Below, piece after piece: positions 26,121-35,509 of a DNA stretch of 64,000 nt. Position numbers and translations under genes: made by a program. Each line of letters starts with the position of its first letter. Positions within the stretch are counted from its first letter, which is position 1. The notes beneath the pieces were generated by a model. That model saw only the letters and a list, made by a program, of their open reading frames with translations, had not been told where the DNA came from and ran no database searches. Origin of the DNA: Dyella_B sp036746095 (GTDB taxonomy: Bacteria > Pseudomonadota > Gammaproteobacteria > Xanthomonadales > Rhodanobacteraceae); assembly GCF_036746095.1 (NCBI RefSeq), contig NZ_DAIOEU010000021.1:1-64000 (forward strand), written 5' to 3'.

Positions 26121-27458
26121 ATGTCGAGCAAAGCTACGCGGATCGAATTGTTTCATCTGCGCACGCCACCCATGCGTGCGTTCCATTTGAGCTGGCTGGC
26201 GTTTTTTGCCTGTTTTTTCGCCTGGTTCGCGGTGGCGCCGTTGATGCCGTTGATCAAGGGCGAGTTTCACCTGAGCAAGGATCAGCTTGCCAACATCAGC
26301 ATCGCCGCGGTGGCGGTGACGGTGTTTGGACGGCTGATCGTGGGGCCGTTGTGCGATCGCTTCGGGCCACGGCGCACCTACACGTGGCTGTTGCTGATCA
26401 GTGCCGTGCCGGTATTTGGCATTGCCTTTGCGCACAGCTATGCCTCGTTCCTGTTCTTTCGCCTGGCCATTGGCATCGCGGGCGCGGGCTTCGTGATCAC
26501 GCAGTACCACACCTCGGTGATGTTCGCGCCGAACGTGGTGGGTACCGCGAATGCCGCGGCTGCCGGCTGGGGTAACGCCGGCGGCGGCGTCGCGCAATCG
26601 GTAATGCCGTGGGTGCTTGGCGCAGTCATCGGCTTGGGCGTGCAGCATGCATGGGGCTGGCGCGCGGCGATGTTCGTGCCGGGCACGCTGATGCTGATCG
26701 TGGCGGCGCTGTACTGGCGCCATGCGCAGGATTGCCCGCAGGGCGATTACTGCGATTTGCGCGCACGCGGCGTGATGCCAGACACGGGCAAGGCCGGCGG
26801 ATGGCAGGTGTTCCTGGCGGCGGTGAAGAATTACCGCGTGTGGATGCTGTTCGTCACGTATGCCGGTTGTTTCGGCATCGAGCTGTTCGTGCATGGCGTC
26901 GCGGTCAGCTATTACGTCGATCGCTTCGGCATGGATCTGCAACATGCGGGGATGGCCGCCGGTTGCTTTGGCCTGCTGGCGTTGTTCGCGCGCGCGGTTG
27001 GCGGCATCGCATCCGATCGCCTGGCGTGTCGTCACGGCCTGGCGGCGCGCACCTGGTTGCTAGCCGCACTGATGCTCGGCGAAGGCTTGGGCTTGCTGTG
27101 GTTCTCCAGTGCGCAGGCGGCAGATACCGCGGTTGCGGCGATGATCGCCTTCGGCCTGTTCACGCACATGGCCTGCGGTTCGACGTACGCGCTGGTGCCA
27201 TTCGTGGATCGCAAGGCACTGGGCGGCGTGGCCGGCATCATCGGCGCGGGCGGCAATGTCGGCGCGGTGGCGGCGGGTTTCCTGCTCAAGAGCACCGGTT
27301 CGGTGCAGCACACCTTCGCACTGCTCGGAGGTTTTGTGATCGCCGGTTCCTTGTGCGCGCTGGCGGTGCGCTTCAGCGCCGAGCACACCGCGCGCGAAGA
27401 GCAGCTTTACCGGGAAGCGATGAGCCAGCAACAGGCGACGTCGCGGTTCGCGGCATGA
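26121..27458 (+). CDS. narK: NarK-type nitrate/nitrite transporter (MFS)
   Basis: A 445-residue 12-helix inner-membrane transporter of the nitrate/nitrite porter family. It carries the family loop GPLCDRFGPRR between helices 2 and 3 and the nitrate signature GWGNAGGGVAQSVMP; a second glycine-rich signature, GIIGAGGNVGAVAAGF, is in the C-terminal half. The transport arginines expected in helices 2 and 8 are plausible in VFGRLIVGPLCDR and the later FARAVGGIASDRL. It is the first gene of the assimilation operon and brings in nitrate for NasA. nirB follows after 16 bases. Confidence 0.92.
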   Translation: MSSKATRIELFHLRTPPMRAFHLSWLAFFACFFAWFAVAPLMPLIKGEFHLSKDQLANISIAAVAVTVFGRLIVGPLCDRFGPRRTYTWLLLISAVPVFGIAFAHSYASFLFFRLAIGIAGAGFVITQYHTSVMFAPNVVGTANAAAAGWGNAGGGVAQSVMPWVLGAVIGLGVQHAWGWRAAMFVPGTLMLIVAALYWRHAQDCPQGDYCDLRARGVMPDTGKAGGWQVFLAAVKNYRVWMLFVTYAGCFGIELFVHGVAVSYYVDRFGMDLQHAGMAAGCFGLLALFARAVGGIASDRLACRHGLAARTWLLAALMLGEGLGLLWFSSAQAADTAVAAMIAFGLFTHMACGSTYALVPFVDRKALGGVAGIIGAGGNVGAVAAGFLLKSTGSVQHTFALLGGFVIAGSLCALAVRFSAEHTAREEQLYREAMSQQQATSRFAA

Positions 27459-27474
27459 ACGGGGAGGGCGCAGC

Positions 27475-30039
27475 ATGGCAATGAAATTACTGGTGATCGG
27501 CAACGGCATGGTCGGGCACAAGTTGCTCGAAGAGCTGATGGAGCGGCAGCCGCCGGGCCTGGACATCACCGTGTTGTGCGAGGAAAGCCGGCCCGCTTAC
27601 GACCGCGTGCATTTGTCGGAATTCTTCAGCGGCAAGAGCGCGGACGATCTTTCGCTGGTCAAACCCGGCTTTTTCGATCAACCCGGTGTGACCTTGCGCC
27701 TTACCGCACGCGCCGTACAGATCGACCGCCAGCAAAAGCGCGTCGCCACGGCCGATGGCGACGTGATCGCCTACGACAAGATCGTGCTCGCCACCGGCTC
27801 CAAGCCATTCGTGCCGCCGATCCCGGGTAACGAGCGTGCCGGCTGCTTTGTCTATCGCACCATCGACGACCTGCTGGCGATGCAGGCATGGGGCAAGCGT
27901 TCCAAGGTCGGTGTGGTGGTGGGCGGAGGCTTGCTTGGCCTGGAATGCGCCAAGGCGCTGCGCGATCTCGGCCTGGAAACCCATGTGGTGGAATTCGCAC
28001 CGCGCTTGATGGCGGTACAGGTGGACGATATCGGTGGCCAGATCCTGCGGCGGAAGATCGAGGAACTGGGCGTCACCGTGCACACCGGCAAGAGCACGCA
28101 GGAAATCGTCGATGGCGCAAGCGCGCACCATCGCATGAAGTTTGCCGACGGCAGCTATCTGGATGCCGACATGATCGTGTTCTCCGCCGGCATTCGCCCG
28201 CGCGATGAATTGGGGCGTGCATGCGAACTGGGTGTGGGCGAACGCGGCGGCATCCACGTCGACAATTACTGCCGCACGCGCGACTGGGACGTCTATGCGA
28301 TCGGCGAATGCGCGTACTGGGGTGGCAAGACCTTCGGCCTGGTCGCACCCGGTTACGACATGGCGCGTGTGGTGGCGGCGCACCTGAGCGCCTTGCTGGA
28401 ACGCAAGCACGCGTTGCAATTGCCCGAATTCGTGGGCGCGGACATGTCCACCAAGCTGAAGCTGATGGGCGTGGATGTTGCCAGCCTGGGCGATGCGCAC
28501 GGCACGACACCGGGCAGTCGCAGCTATCAGTTCAGCGACGAACGCCGGCAGGTCTACAAGAAACTGGTGGTGTCGGGTGATGGCAAGCAATTGCTCGGCG
28601 GCGTGCTGGTGGGCGACGCCAGCGAATACGGCACGCTGCTGCAGATGATGCTCAATGGCATCGAACTGCCGGCGTCGCCGGAGTTCCTGATCCTGCCCAC
28701 GCCGGATGGCAGCGCCAAGCCCGGCCTGGGCGTGGATGCGCTGCCGGCTTCCGCGCAGATCTGCTCGTGCAACAACGTTTCCAAAGGACAGCTGTGCGAG
28801 GCGGTCTGCGCCGGTGCGGCATCCATCGGCGACCTGAAGACCGTCACCAAGGCCGGCACTACCTGCGGCGGTTGCGTGCCGCTGGTCACGCAGATCATGA
28901 AGGCGGAGATGAAACGCCAGGGCCTGGCGGTGAACAACCACCTGTGCGAGCACTTCGCCTATTCGCGCCAGGAGCTGTATCACCTGGTGCGGGTGGAACG
29001 CATCAGGCACTTCGATGAACTGCTTGCTCGCCACGGCAAGGGCCTGGGCTGCGATATCTGCAAGCCGGTGGCGGCCAGCATTCTCGCTTCCTGCTGGAAT
29101 GCGTTCGTGCTGCAGAAAGAGCACGCATCGCTGCAGGATTCCAACGATTACTTCCTCGCCAACATCCAGAAAGACGGCACCTATTCGGTGGTGCCGCGCA
29201 TGGCCGGTGGCGAAGTGACGCCGGACGGCCTGATCGCCGTCGGCGCGATCGCCAAGAAATACGGGCTCTACACCAAGATCACCGGTGGCCAGCGCGTGGA
29301 CATGTTCGGCGCGCGGCTGGAGCAACTGCCGTTGATCTGGGAGGAACTGATCGCCGCCGGCTTCGAATCCGGCCATGCCTACGGCAAGTCGCTGCGCACG
29401 GTGAAATCCTGCGTGGGTTCGACCTGGTGTCGCTATGGGGTGCAGGATTCGGTCGGTGCCGCGATCGACCTGGAAAACCGCTACAAGGGCCTGCGTTCCC
29501 CGCATAAACTGAAAATGGCCGTGTCCGGCTGCACGCGCGAATGCGCCGAAGCGCAAGGCAAGGACGTGGGCGTGATCGCCACCGAAAAAGGCTGGAATCT
29601 CTACGTGTGCGGCAACGGTGGCATGAAGCCGCGCCATGCCGAGTTGCTCGCGGGCGATCTCGATACGCCGACGCTGATCAAGTACATCGACCGCTTCCTG
29701 ATGTTCTACATCCGCACCGCCGATCGCCTGCAACGCACCAGCGTGTGGCGCGACAACCTGGAAGGCGGGCTGGATTACCTCAAGGACGTGGTCGTGCACG
29801 ACAAGCTCGGTATTGCCGCCGAACTGGAAGCGGAAATGCAGCTCGTCATCGACACTTACGAATGCGAATGGAAGAAAGCCGTCACCGATCCGCAGACGCG
29901 CAGGCGCTTCCAGCATTTCGTCAACAGCCATGAGCAAGACCGCAACGTGGTGTTCGTGCCGGAGCGTGGCCAGATCCGCCCGGCCACGCTGGATGAAAAA
30001 CGCAGCCGGCACATTCCCGCCAGCGTGATGACGGAGTAA
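27475..30039 (+). CDS. nirB: Assimilatory nitrite reductase NAD(P)H, large subunit
   Basis: An 854-residue cytosolic enzyme reducing nitrite to ammonium. The N-terminal FAD/NAD(P) module (KLLVIGNGMVGHKLLE; VVVGGGLLGLECAKAL; YAIGECAYW) is followed by a BFD-type [2Fe-2S] domain with CSCNN...TCGGC near residues 425-465, then ferredoxin-like and sirohaem domains. The 4Fe-4S/sirohaem cysteines are visible in KSCVGSTWCRYG and VSGCTRECAEAQGKD. ATG 27475 follows GGGGAGGGCG; ATG 27481 is an alternative. It is followed at 4 bases by nirD. Sirohaem comes from cysG at 35.5-36.9 kb. Confidence 0.95.
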   Translation: MAMKLLVIGNGMVGHKLLEELMERQPPGLDITVLCEESRPAYDRVHLSEFFSGKSADDLSLVKPGFFDQPGVTLRLTARAVQIDRQQKRVATADGDVIAYDKIVLATGSKPFVPPIPGNERAGCFVYRTIDDLLAMQAWGKRSKVGVVVGGGLLGLECAKALRDLGLETHVVEFAPRLMAVQVDDIGGQILRRKIEELGVTVHTGKSTQEIVDGASAHHRMKFADGSYLDADMIVFSAGIRPRDELGRACELGVGERGGIHVDNYCRTRDWDVYAIGECAYWGGKTFGLVAPGYDMARVVAAHLSALLERKHALQLPEFVGADMSTKLKLMGVDVASLGDAHGTTPGSRSYQFSDERRQVYKKLVVSGDGKQLLGGVLVGDASEYGTLLQMMLNGIELPASPEFLILPTPDGSAKPGLGVDALPASAQICSCNNVSKGQLCEAVCAGAASIGDLKTVTKAGTTCGGCVPLVTQIMKAEMKRQGLAVNNHLCEHFAYSRQELYHLVRVERIRHFDELLARHGKGLGCDICKPVAASILASCWNAFVLQKEHASLQDSNDYFLANIQKDGTYSVVPRMAGGEVTPDGLIAVGAIAKKYGLYTKITGGQRVDMFGARLEQLPLIWEELIAAGFESGHAYGKSLRTVKSCVGSTWCRYGVQDSVGAAIDLENRYKGLRSPHKLKMAVSGCTRECAEAQGKDVGVIATEKGWNLYVCGNGGMKPRHAELLAGDLDTPTLIKYIDRFLMFYIRTADRLQRTSVWRDNLEGGLDYLKDVVVHDKLGIAAELEAEMQLVIDTYECEWKKAVTDPQTRRRFQHFVNSHEQDRNVVFVPERGQIRPATLDEKRSRHIPASVMTE

Positions 30040-30043
30040 CCCG

Positions 30044-30394
30044 ATGGAAGACGTGGTGACGGCGAAAGGCTGGACGTTGGTGTGCGATCTGGAGGACATC
30101 GTGTCCAACACCGGCGTGTGCGCCTTGGTGGATGACCAGCAAGTGGCGGTATTCCGGGTGGGCGAGCAGGCGCTTTACGCAATCGATAATTTCGATCCGA
30201 ACGCGAATGCCTATGTGCTTTCGCGTGGCTTGATCGGCAGCCTGGGCGAGCGCGTCGTGGTTGCTTCACCGATCTACAAGCAGCACTTCGACCTGCGCAC
30301 GGGTGAGTGTCTTGAAGCGCCGGAACACTCGGTGCGCGCGTGGCAGGTAAAACTCCAGCAAGGCCACGTGCTGCTGGGACAACCGCAACAATGA
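30044..30394 (+). CDS. nirD: Nitrite reductase small subunit
   Basis: A 116-residue Rieske-like fold protein (VCALVDDQQVAVFRVGEQALYAIDNFDP, SPIYKQHFDLRTGECLEAPEHSVRAW) lacking the Rieske Cys/His iron ligands, as is normal for NirD. It pairs with NirB. The stop overlaps the next ATG (ATGA at 30391-30394). Confidence 0.92.
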   Translation: MEDVVTAKGWTLVCDLEDIVSNTGVCALVDDQQVAVFRVGEQALYAIDNFDPNANAYVLSRGLIGSLGERVVVASPIYKQHFDLRTGECLEAPEHSVRAWQVKLQQGHVLLGQPQQ

Positions 30395-31623
30395 GCGCAT
30401 CGCGGCCCAGGCTGGTCGTCATCGGCAATGGCATGGCCGGCATGCGCACGGTCGAGGAATTGCTGCAGCTTGCGCCCGGCCTGTACGACATCACGGTGTT
30501 CGGCGCGGAGCCTTACGGCAACTACAACCGCATCCTGCTGTCGATGCTGTTGAGCGGGGAGAAGAACACCGACGACATCATGCTCAATACGCGCGAGTGG
30601 TACGCGGCGAACGGCATCACGCTGCATGCCGGCGATCCGGTGGTCGCGATCGATCGGCGCCATCGGCGCGTGCGTTCGCGCAAGGGCGTGGAGGTGGTTT
30701 ACGACCGATTGCTGATCGCGACCGGCTCGCAGCCCTTCATGCTGCCGCTGCCTGGCGCCGATCTACCGGGCGTGATCGGTTTTCGGGGGATCGACGATGT
30801 CGAGCAGATGTTGCGGGCGGCCAGTACGTACAGGCATGCCGCGGTGATCGGTGGTGGCCTGCTCGGTATCGAGGCGGCCAATGGCCTTTTGCGCCGCGGT
30901 ATGCAAGTGACGCTGCTCCATCGCATCGAGGTGCTGATGGAACAGCAGCTCAACGCGGATGCATCGCGCCTGCTGACACAGAACCTCAAGGCACGTGGCT
31001 TGAACGTGCTGCTGAATGCGCAGACCAAGGCGTTGTACGGCGATGGCCGTGTGCAGGGCATCGAATTTGTCGACGGTACGCGCATCGATGCTGATCTAGT
31101 GGTGATGGCGGTGGGCGTGCGCCCGGATATCGCGCTGGCAAAATCCTGCCGGTTGCATTGCGATCGCGGCATCGTCGTGGACGACACCTTGCTCACGTAC
31201 GATCCGCACATCTATGCCGTCGGCGAATGCGTGCAACATCGCCGCCTCACCTTTGGGCTGGTCGCGCCCGTGTGGGAGCAGGCGAAGGTATGCGCATCGC
31301 ATCTGGCGCGCATCGGCCATCGCCGCTATCGCTTCACGCGCACGGCGACCAAGCTGAAGGTGACCGGCATCGATCTTTATTCGGCCGGCGACTTCATCGG
31401 CGGCGAAGGCACGGAGGACCTGGTGCTGCGCGATCCGCGCCGCGGCATTTACAAGCGGCTGGTGCTGAGGGGCAACCAGATCATCGGCGCCGTGTTGTAT
31501 GGCGACGTGAAGGATGGCGGCTGGTATTTCGAGTTGATCCAGAACGGTACGGATATCACGCCGATTCGCGATCGCTTGTTGTTTGGCAGGCATCATTGCC
31601 AGCGGGCGGAGGTGGCTGCATGA
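30391..31623 (+). CDS. FAD-dependent NAD(P)H oxidoreductase of the nitrate assimilation operon (NasB-like)
   Basis: A 410-residue pyridine nucleotide-disulfide oxidoreductase-type flavoprotein resembling the first half of NirB: VVIGNGMAGMRTVEELL (FAD-binding GxGxxG), VIGGGLLGIEAANGLLRRG (NAD(P) binding) and YAVGECVQHRRLTFGLVAPVWEQ. It lacks the BFD and sirohaem parts. Sitting between nirD and nasA, coupled to nirD by ATGA, it is the likely electron donor chain for NasA, like NasB/NasC-type reductases. A gap of 226 bases separates it from nasA. Confidence 0.8.
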   Translation: MSASRPRLVVIGNGMAGMRTVEELLQLAPGLYDITVFGAEPYGNYNRILLSMLLSGEKNTDDIMLNTREWYAANGITLHAGDPVVAIDRRHRRVRSRKGVEVVYDRLLIATGSQPFMLPLPGADLPGVIGFRGIDDVEQMLRAASTYRHAAVIGGGLLGIEAANGLLRRGMQVTLLHRIEVLMEQQLNADASRLLTQNLKARGLNVLLNAQTKALYGDGRVQGIEFVDGTRIDADLVVMAVGVRPDIALAKSCRLHCDRGIVVDDTLLTYDPHIYAVGECVQHRRLTFGLVAPVWEQAKVCASHLARIGHRRYRFTRTATKLKVTGIDLYSAGDFIGGEGTEDLVLRDPRRGIYKRLVLRGNQIIGAVLYGDVKDGGWYFELIQNGTDITPIRDRLLFGRHHCQRAEVAA

Positions 31624-31849
31624 GTGTTGTTCCTTTTCTCTGCGGTCATTCCCGCTTTTGCACGCTGATATTCAGGGAAATATCGTCGACACGCGCCGCA
31701 ATGCTCAATACATCGTCGTTCCGGCGACGGGTAAGTGGTATTGGATGTGCAGGCAAATGTGGCCTTGCGACGACCTATGTATCTTTTAAGAGCGGTGCCC
31801 GTTCTAGAAAAACTGCGGACTTTGTGAGTGGACGTGGAGGTGTCTGGCT
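31624..31849. other. Gap inside the nitrate operon with a decayed REP element
   Basis: No gene is supported. 31645-31665 (GCGGTCATTCCCGCTTTTGCA) looks like one arm of the window's REP family without its partner. It may mark an old insertion and could contain a secondary nasA promoter; none was recognised. Confidence 0.5.
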
Positions 31850-34555
31850 GTGACCGTCGCCACCACCTGCCCCTATTGCGGTGTGGGTTGCGGCGTATTG
31901 GCCCGCGCCAACGCCGACGGCTCCGTGTATGTAGAAGGCGACGCGCAACATCACGCCAATCACGGGCGCTTGTGCGTAAAAGGCTCGGCTTTAGGTGAAA
32001 CCGTCGACTTGCGTGGGCGCTTGTTGCATCCGATGTTGCGTGGGCCGGACGGTACCTTGCGGCGCACGAGCTGGGACGACGCACTCGATCGCGTCGCCGA
32101 AGGTTTTCGCCGCGTCATCGACCAGCATGGTCCGGATGCCGTCGCGTTCTACGTCTCCGGCCAGTTGCTCACCGAGGACTACTACGTCGTCAACAAGCTG
32201 GCCAAGGGCTATATCGGCACGGCGAACATCGATACCAATTCGCGCCTGTGCATGTCTTCCGCCGTGGCCGGCCACAAGCGTGCGTTCGGCGAAGATGTGG
32301 TGCCGGGTTGCTATGACGACTTGGAACAGGCCGAGCTGATCGTGCTGGTCGGTTCCAATACCGCGTGGTGCCATCCCATCGTGTACCAGCGCATTGCCAA
32401 GGCCAAGGAAGGCGCGAACCCGCCGCGCATGGTGGTGATCGATCCGCGCCATACGGCGACCTGCGAATCGGCCGATCTGCATTTGCCGGTGAAGCCGGGT
32501 ACGGACGTGTGGCTGTTCAACGGCCTGCTGGCGTTTCTGTTCCAGCACGGCGCAATGGATGCCCGTTTCATGGAAGCGCATACCGAGGGTTTTGCGCAAG
32601 CGCTGGCCGCGGCGCAAAAGGATGCCGGCGATCCCGCCGAGGTGGCGCGTATATGCGGCGTGCAACAGGCGGACCTGTTGAATTTCTACCGCTGGTTCGC
32701 GCGCTGCCGACGTACCGTCACGCTGTTCTCGCAGGGCGTGAACCAGTCGTCCAGCGGCACCGACAAGGTCAACAGCATCATCAATTGCCACCTCCTTACC
32801 GGGCGCATCGGCAAGCCCGGCATGGGGCCGTTTTCGCTGACCGGCCAACCCAATGCGATGGGCGGGCGTGAAGTCGGTGGGCTGGCAAACATGCTGGCCG
32901 CGCATATGGAACTGGAAAATCCTGTGCATCGCCAGGTCGTGCAATCGTTCTGGCAATCACCGCGCATCGCCGAACGTCCAGGATTGAAAGCGGTGGACCT
33001 GTTCGAGGCGATCGGCCAGGGCAAGGTGAGGGCACTGTGGATCATGGCGACCAATCCGGTGGTGAGCCTGCCGGATGCCGATCGCGTGAAGCAGGCGCTG
33101 GCGCGTTGCGAGTGGGTGGTGAGTTCCGACATCGTCGCGCAAACCGACACCCATGCTTATGCCCATGCGCTGTTGCCGGCGCTGGGCTGGGGCGAGAAGG
33201 ACGGCACCGTCACCAACTCGGAGCGGCGCATATCGCGCCAGCGCGCGTTCCTGCCGGCACCGGGGAGCGCGCGTGCGGATTGGCGCGTCGTCTGTGAAGT
33301 AGCGCGGCGGATGGGCTTTGCCGAAGGGTTTGAGTTTGACGACGCGCATGCGGTATTCGCCGAGCACGCACGACTGACGGCCTACCGCAACCATGAGGGG
33401 CGGGAGGGCGACGCGCCGGCCGCCCATCGCCTGCTCAATCTGGAAGGGCTGGCGCACCTGGACCGGCATGCCTACGACGCGCTGCAGCCGGTGCAATGGC
33501 CGGTGGCGGCGAATGGCGAAGGCGAGGCACGCCTGTTTGCATCCGGCAGCTTTTCGCACCCCGGTGGGCGGGCGCGCTTCATCGCCACGCCAGCCCGCAT
33601 GCCCAGGCACGCCGCCGATCGCCAATACCCGCTGATACTCAATACCGGCCGCGTGCGCGACCAATGGCACAGCATGACGCGCACCGGCAAGGCGCCGCGG
33701 CTTACCGGGCATGTTCCCGAGCCTTTCGTCGACATGCACCCGCACGATGCCTTGCGTTGCGGCGTACGCGAAGGCGAGTTGGCGCGCGTGCTATCGCGCT
33801 GGGGTGCGATGGTGGCGCGCGTAAAGCACAGCGGCGGCATTCTTGCCGGCACCGTGTTCGTGCCGATTCACTGGAATGACCAGTTCGCTTCCGACGCGCG
33901 CGTGGGCGGCGTGGTCAATCCGGTGGTCGATCCGGTTTCCGGCGAACCGGAGTTCAAGCACACGCCGGTAAGCGTGGAACCTTTTCCGGTGCGCTGGTAC
34001 GGCTTTGCGCTGTCCCGCGAGCCGTTGATGCCGCACGGTTTGAGCTATTGGACGTCTATTCAAGGCGACCATTTCCGCCGCTATGAAATCGCCCATCGCG
34101 AGCGGCCATCCGAATGCAGTGCCTGGGCGCGTGCATGGCTGGGCGTGACGGACCCGGAGGCCGATTGGCTGGAATACGAGGACCGCAGTACCGGCATCTA
34201 CCGCGCGGCGCATGTGATCGACGATCGGATTGAATCCTGCGTGTTTCTTTCCTCGCGCCCGGATCTGCCGGCGCGGCATTGGCTGGCAAGCCTGTTCGTG
34301 CAGGAGCGGTTGGCGGATGACGACCGCATGGCGTTGTTGCTTGGCGAGTCCGGCGGTCCGTCGGCGGCGACCGGGCCGACGGTATGTTCCTGCTTTGGTG
34401 TGGGACGCGACACGATTTGCGACGCGATCCGCACGCATGGCCTGGAGACGCCGGCGCAGATTACCTCGCGCCTGCGCGCGGGCGGCAATTGCGGTTCGTG
34501 CGTACCGGAGTTGCGGCAGTTGATTGCGGAAGTGCGGGCAGAAGTGAACGCATGA
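31850..34555 (+). CDS. nasA: Assimilatory nitrate reductase catalytic subunit
   Basis: A 901-residue molybdopterin enzyme reducing nitrate to nitrite in the cytoplasm. The N-terminal [4Fe-4S] ligands are TTCPYCGVGCGVL with the later C of GRLCVKGSAL; the Mo-bis-MGD domains follow (TANIDTNSRLCMSSAVAGHKRAFG; LVGSNTAWCHPI; NQSSSGTDKVNSI). A C-terminal BFD-like [2Fe-2S] domain is present (VCSCFGVGRDTICDAI and GGNCGSCVPELRQLI), as in the NasA forms of many Proteobacteria. The start is GTG 31850, preceded by GGAGGTG. A 46-base perfect palindrome lies after its stop. Confidence 0.94.
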   Translation: MTVATTCPYCGVGCGVLARANADGSVYVEGDAQHHANHGRLCVKGSALGETVDLRGRLLHPMLRGPDGTLRRTSWDDALDRVAEGFRRVIDQHGPDAVAFYVSGQLLTEDYYVVNKLAKGYIGTANIDTNSRLCMSSAVAGHKRAFGEDVVPGCYDDLEQAELIVLVGSNTAWCHPIVYQRIAKAKEGANPPRMVVIDPRHTATCESADLHLPVKPGTDVWLFNGLLAFLFQHGAMDARFMEAHTEGFAQALAAAQKDAGDPAEVARICGVQQADLLNFYRWFARCRRTVTLFSQGVNQSSSGTDKVNSIINCHLLTGRIGKPGMGPFSLTGQPNAMGGREVGGLANMLAAHMELENPVHRQVVQSFWQSPRIAERPGLKAVDLFEAIGQGKVRALWIMATNPVVSLPDADRVKQALARCEWVVSSDIVAQTDTHAYAHALLPALGWGEKDGTVTNSERRISRQRAFLPAPGSARADWRVVCEVARRMGFAEGFEFDDAHAVFAEHARLTAYRNHEGREGDAPAAHRLLNLEGLAHLDRHAYDALQPVQWPVAANGEGEARLFASGSFSHPGGRARFIATPARMPRHAADRQYPLILNTGRVRDQWHSMTRTGKAPRLTGHVPEPFVDMHPHDALRCGVREGELARVLSRWGAMVARVKHSGGILAGTVFVPIHWNDQFASDARVGGVVNPVVDPVSGEPEFKHTPVSVEPFPVRWYGFALSREPLMPHGLSYWTSIQGDHFRRYEIAHRERPSECSAWARAWLGVTDPEADWLEYEDRSTGIYRAAHVIDDRIESCVFLSSRPDLPARHWLASLFVQERLADDDRMALLLGESGGPSAATGPTVCSCFGVGRDTICDAIRTHGLETPAQITSRLRAGGNCGSCVPELRQLIAEVRAEVNA

Positions 34556-34567
34556 AACGCATTCTTG

Positions 34568-34613
34568 CCTCATTGCCGTCATTCCCGCTTTCGCGGGAAT
34601 GACGGCAATGAGG
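34568..34613. terminator. 46-base perfect palindrome between convergent nasA and hemD
   Basis: A 21-base arm (34568-34588) pairs exactly with 34593-34613 around TTTC. It has the REP core ATTCCCGC...GCGGGAAT. It lies 13 bases after nasA and 11 bases after hemD on the opposite strand, so it can end both transcripts. Confidence 0.75.
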
Positions 34614-34623
34614 TTGTACGGGT

Positions 34624-35457
34624 TTAAGGCAAGCTTGAACTTAGCCGCTCGATCAACGCTTGCGTCAATGGCTTCAAGTAATAGCTTTGTTCCGGCACGA
34701 CCTGGGGCTGGACGCCGTGTGCGCGCAATGCATCGGCCACAACCGGTCCGATGGCTGCCACCAGCGTCTGCGCCAGCGCTTGTTTGAGTCGCTCGCCGCC
34801 GACCAGCCGAAACAGCCGCTCCACTTGCTGCAAGCTGGTGAAGGCAATCGCATCGACGCGACCTTGCTGCATCGATTCGATCAGCGCGAACACTTCCGCG
34901 TCGGCTGCCGCATCGGCATACACATACGGCCATACCGGCAGCGCCTGCGCACCGGCCGTGGCGAGAAACTCCATCAATGCGGTGTTCGGCTCCGTGCCAT
35001 AGAGCTGCACGCCTACGCGGCGTCCCTGCAAATCGAGCGTTTGCAGCAGTGCAATCATGCCAGGTGTGGTGGCGGGGTCGGCCACCAAGCTTGGCTTCAA
35101 GCCCAGCTCGCGCAGCACGCGGCCAGGCTTTGGGCCGCGCGCGATGGTGCGCACGCTGGCAAGCTGCTTGACGAACGACTCGTGCAGGTCAGGGGCGTGG
35201 TGCTCGATCAGGCTTAGCAGACGACGCACGCCCTCGCCGGTGAACAGCAGCAAGTCGTCGCAGCCGCCGGCACAGAACGCATGCAGCCATGTGAGCACGG
35301 GCACCGGATCAGGCGTCTCGCGGATATCCACCAGCGGACAGCGCAATACCGTGGCGCCGCGGCGTTCCAGCAGCGAGGCGAACAGATCCAGTTCGCGCGA
35401 CTCGGGAATGGCGATACGGCGGTTTTGCAGTGGCACGTCGGCATCGGTATGAGTCAT
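34624..35457 (-). CDS. hemD: Uroporphyrinogen-III synthase
   Basis: A 277-residue cytosolic enzyme closing and inverting ring D of hydroxymethylbilane. The two-lobe pattern is visible: IAIPESRELDLFASLLERRGATVLRCPLVDI, then DDLLLFTGEGVRRLLSLI and the late DAIAFTSLQQVERLF and LVAAIGPVVADALRAHGV. These are HemD-like with weak overall conservation, as usual. ATG 35457 was chosen; the frame is open further upstream into cysG. It follows cysG by 52 bases, so both serve sirohaem production for the nitrite reductase. A separate general haem-pathway hemD may exist elsewhere in the genome. Confidence 0.82.
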   Translation of the reverse strand: MTHTDADVPLQNRRIAIPESRELDLFASLLERRGATVLRCPLVDIRETPDPVPVLTWLHAFCAGGCDDLLLFTGEGVRRLLSLIEHHAPDLHESFVKQLASVRTIARGPKPGRVLRELGLKPSLVADPATTPGMIALLQTLDLQGRRVGVQLYGTEPNTALMEFLATAGAQALPVWPYVYADAAADAEVFALIESMQQGRVDAIAFTSLQQVERLFRLVGGERLKQALAQTLVAAIGPVVADALRAHGVQPQVVPEQSYYLKPLTQALIERLSSSLP

Positions 35458-35509
35458 GTGTGACAGTCCTGCTGCCTCATGGCCGCCATGAAAGAAAGTG
35501 AGCTCCTGG

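Noticed and set aside
27487..30111. Open frame of 874 codons antisense to nirB
   Set aside because: Composition (His/Gln/Asp-rich) is typical of an antisense shadow and nirB is unambiguous.
31624..31849. Short frames in the gap before nasA
   Set aside because: No start signal, no family resemblance; the gap looks like a decayed repeat.
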